From: Nocardiopsis ganjiahuensis DSM 45031
GTDB lineage: Bacteria; Actinomycetota; Actinomycetes; Streptosporangiales; Streptosporangiaceae
Reading direction: 5' to 3'
Assembly: GCF_000341085.1 (NCBI RefSeq)
Contig: NZ_ANBA01000029.1
Coordinates: 1 to 64,000, forward strand
DNA length: 64,000 bases
Made by a program: the position numbers and the translations under genes. Positions 62,914-64,000 of this stretch are shown here, in pieces (the first letter of the stretch is position 1; each line of letters begins with the position of its first letter). A model generated the notes under the pieces. That model did not search any database, was not told the origin of the DNA, and saw only the letters and a program-made list of their open reading frames with translations.

Positions 62914-63573
62914 ATGGCCGTGCCAGCGGTGGTGTCGGCAGTCGGGTTGGCCGCGATGATCGCGCTGCCCGGGCAACCGGTTCAGACGGACGAGGGGGCG
63001 GTCCCCGGGGCCGGGAGCCTGCACGTCACCGTCCAGGACCGGTCGGAGGGCCGCCTGCGCCCGGGCGACCGGGTGGAGTACACCATCAAGGTGCGCAACG
63101 CCGGGTACGAGGCCCTGCCGGACGCGCAGATCGTGCAGTTCCTGCCGCCTTCGATGCGTTACGTCTCCGGGGCGCCGGAAGGGGTCGAGGAGGGGCGGGC
63201 GGAGTGGGGCCAGCCCTTGGAGCCGGGTGAGCGCGCCGTTGTCACCGTGGTCGGTGAGCTCTCCGAGGTGCCCGAGGGCGCCCAGCAGCCGGTCTCCACG
63301 GTGTGCCTGCGTCCGGCGGCCGACGCCGCCCTCACCTCCTGTGCCGCCTCCGTCCACCAGGTCAAGCGCGTCCTGCCCCTCGTCTGGGTGCTGGCGGGCC
63401 TGTCCCTCGTGTTGTGCGCTGCGGTCGCCGCGGGCGGCTACCTGCGCTATCGGGGGACGCGCAGACCGAGGCCGGAGCCGGAGGTGCCGAGCAACCACAG
63501 TCCGGGTTCGGTGCCCAATATCCGCACCTTTCCGGGCAGGGCGCCCGTCTATCACCTGGACGCCCATCGGTAG
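62914..63573 (+). CDS. Membrane-anchored surface protein with DUF11-like domain
   Basis: The 219-residue protein has a hydrophobic N-terminal segment (signal or anchor, residues 1-22), an Ig-like DUF11 fold (about 35-145; RLRPGDRVEYTIKVRNAGYEAL and AEWGQPLEPGERAVVTV are typical), then a membrane helix (about 157-180) and a basic, Pro-rich cytoplasmic tail. It is probably displayed outside with the tail inside. ATG at 62914 is preferred over ATG 62896 because GGAGGGGGAG lies directly upstream. Role unknown. Confidence 0.75.
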   Translation: MAVPAVVSAVGLAAMIALPGQPVQTDEGAVPGAGSLHVTVQDRSEGRLRPGDRVEYTIKVRNAGYEALPDAQIVQFLPPSMRYVSGAPEGVEEGRAEWGQPLEPGERAVVTVVGELSEVPEGAQQPVSTVCLRPAADAALTSCAASVHQVKRVLPLVWVLAGLSLVLCAAVAAGGYLRYRGTRRPRPEPEVPSNHSPGSVPNIRTFPGRAPVYHLDAHR

Positions 63574-63585
63574 TCGGAAGCCGGA

Positions 63586-63616
63586 GGGCCGCACCCGGAG
63601 GGGTGCGGCCCGTTTT
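63586..63616 (+). terminator. Intrinsic terminator after the DUF11-like gene
   Basis: GGGCCGCACCC (63586-63596), loop GGAG, GGGTGCGGCCC (63601-63611), followed by GTTTTC. A perfect 11-bp stem with a short T-run. Confidence 0.82.
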
Positions 63617-63704
63617 CATGTTCCAGAGATGTCATGGATTTGCCGGAGCTTTCCACGCGGAACCAACGCCATTGTGTGACTTACTGTAATTGGAAGAACA
63701 CACT

Positions 63705-64000
63705 GTGCGTATGGATGACTCCTGTGCATACGCGCCCAAGGCGCCTGTTTCCACCGTCAGCGCCCGCAGCCTGATCCGGATGGCCGCCGTCTCGGCCAGC
63801 GCCGCGATCGTGGCTCCGTTTCTCTGGGGGATGAGCCCTGCTCTGGCCGACGACATCGAACGCGCGGACCAGGCGGTCGAGTCGGCCGGCGAGCCGTCCG
63901 GATCCGCCTTCGAGGACCCCGCCGCTCCGGTGGCCGTCGAACTCCCCGACCTCGTCGCCAACACCCTGCCGGACCAGGTTCCCTACGAGGTCAGGGCTCA
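63705..64000 (+). CDS. Exported protein, N-terminal part (cut by window end)
   Basis: The first 98 codons are visible. A basic start (SARSLIRMAAVSASAAIVAPFLWG, about residues 18-45) followed by SPALA-DD is a signal peptide with a likely cleavage at ALA. The mature start is acidic and Pro-rich. GTG at 63705 has GGAAG eight bases upstream; ATG 63711 is two codons further. It is probably a surface protein related in style to its neighbour. No family can be assigned from this part. Confidence 0.6.
   Translation, partial: MRMDDSCAYAPKAPVSTVSARSLIRMAAVSASAAIVAPFLWGMSPALADDIERADQAVESAGEPSGSAFEDPAAPVAVELPDLVANTLPDQVPYEVRA

Overview
This window is chromosomal DNA from a high-GC actinomycete. Codon third positions are almost all G or C, GTG starts are frequent, and the gene set is a housekeeping core rather than accessory DNA. 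The markers are a cytochrome bc1-aa3 supercomplex (qcrCAB, ctaE, ctaF), a PimB'-type mannosyltransferase, a PASTA kinase, mIHF, BldD and MacS/MacR-like regulators. Protein style and gene order suggest a Streptosporangiales member such as Nocardiopsis; that is inference from recalled families, not a database result. I see no CRISPR array, tRNA, rRNA, prophage or insertion sequence.

Layout. 1-10.7 kb: the end of ctaD, ctaF, an L,D-transpeptidase lipoprotein, pimB', two tandem NlpC/P60 hydrolases, a zinc-ribbon/NYN-domain pair, a DnaQ exonuclease fused to a UvrC-like GIY-YIG domain, a rhomboid protease and an Lrp-type ligand-binding protein. 10.8-17.5 kb: trpD, a receiver-like protein, then ctaE-qcrC-qcrA-qcrB. 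17.8-26 kb: a long-chain acyl-CoA synthetase, ROK glucokinase, PlsC-type acyltransferase, an esterase operon and a MacS-like histidine kinase. 26-34 kb: a frameshifted helix-hairpin-helix ORF, a SUOX-type molybdoenzyme, DAHP synthase with an aromatic leader peptide and attenuator, thiI, a PPi-type phosphofructokinase, a MacR-like regulator and a PknL-like PASTA kinase. 34-38 kb: thiO-thiS-thiG behind a TPP riboswitch, an Rv2175c-like DNA-binding protein and thiE. 38-46 kb: thiolase, quinone oxidoreductase, NmrA-like protein, DUF418 membrane protein, prenyl diphosphate synthase, metF and a GNAT. 46-62.8 kb: bldD, then the pyrimidine operon pyrR-pyrB-pyrC-carA-carB-pyrK-pyrD-pyrF followed by mihF, gmk, rpoZ, coaBC and metK. 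62.8-64 kb: two surface-protein genes, the last cut by the window edge.

The order through about 46 kb parallels the mycobacterial ctaD-to-metF neighbourhood (pimB', NlpC/P60, DnaQ-UvrC, trpD, ctaE-qcrCAB, fadD15, plsC, DAHP synthase, pknL, Rv2175c, idsA2, metF), so most genes are in an ancestral actinobacterial arrangement. Together they cover terminal respiration, envelope synthesis and remodelling, upper glycolysis, aromatic, thiamine, one-carbon and pyrimidine biosynthesis, and developmental control.

The most interesting material is regulatory. A 23-codon leader rich in Phe, Trp and Tyr and a strong terminator precede the DAHP synthase gene, which looks like multi-aromatic attenuation. 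DasR-like palindromes lie upstream of both the PPi-phosphofructokinase gene (overlapping its promoter) and the glucokinase gene. Unassigned operators precede the acyl-CoA synthetase and thiolase genes. A perfect Crp-type palindrome precedes the pyrimidine operon. The two NlpC/P60 genes share promoter architecture and roughly 165-nt leaders. Several genes have a -10 element placed so that transcription would begin at the start codon, indicating leaderless mRNAs.
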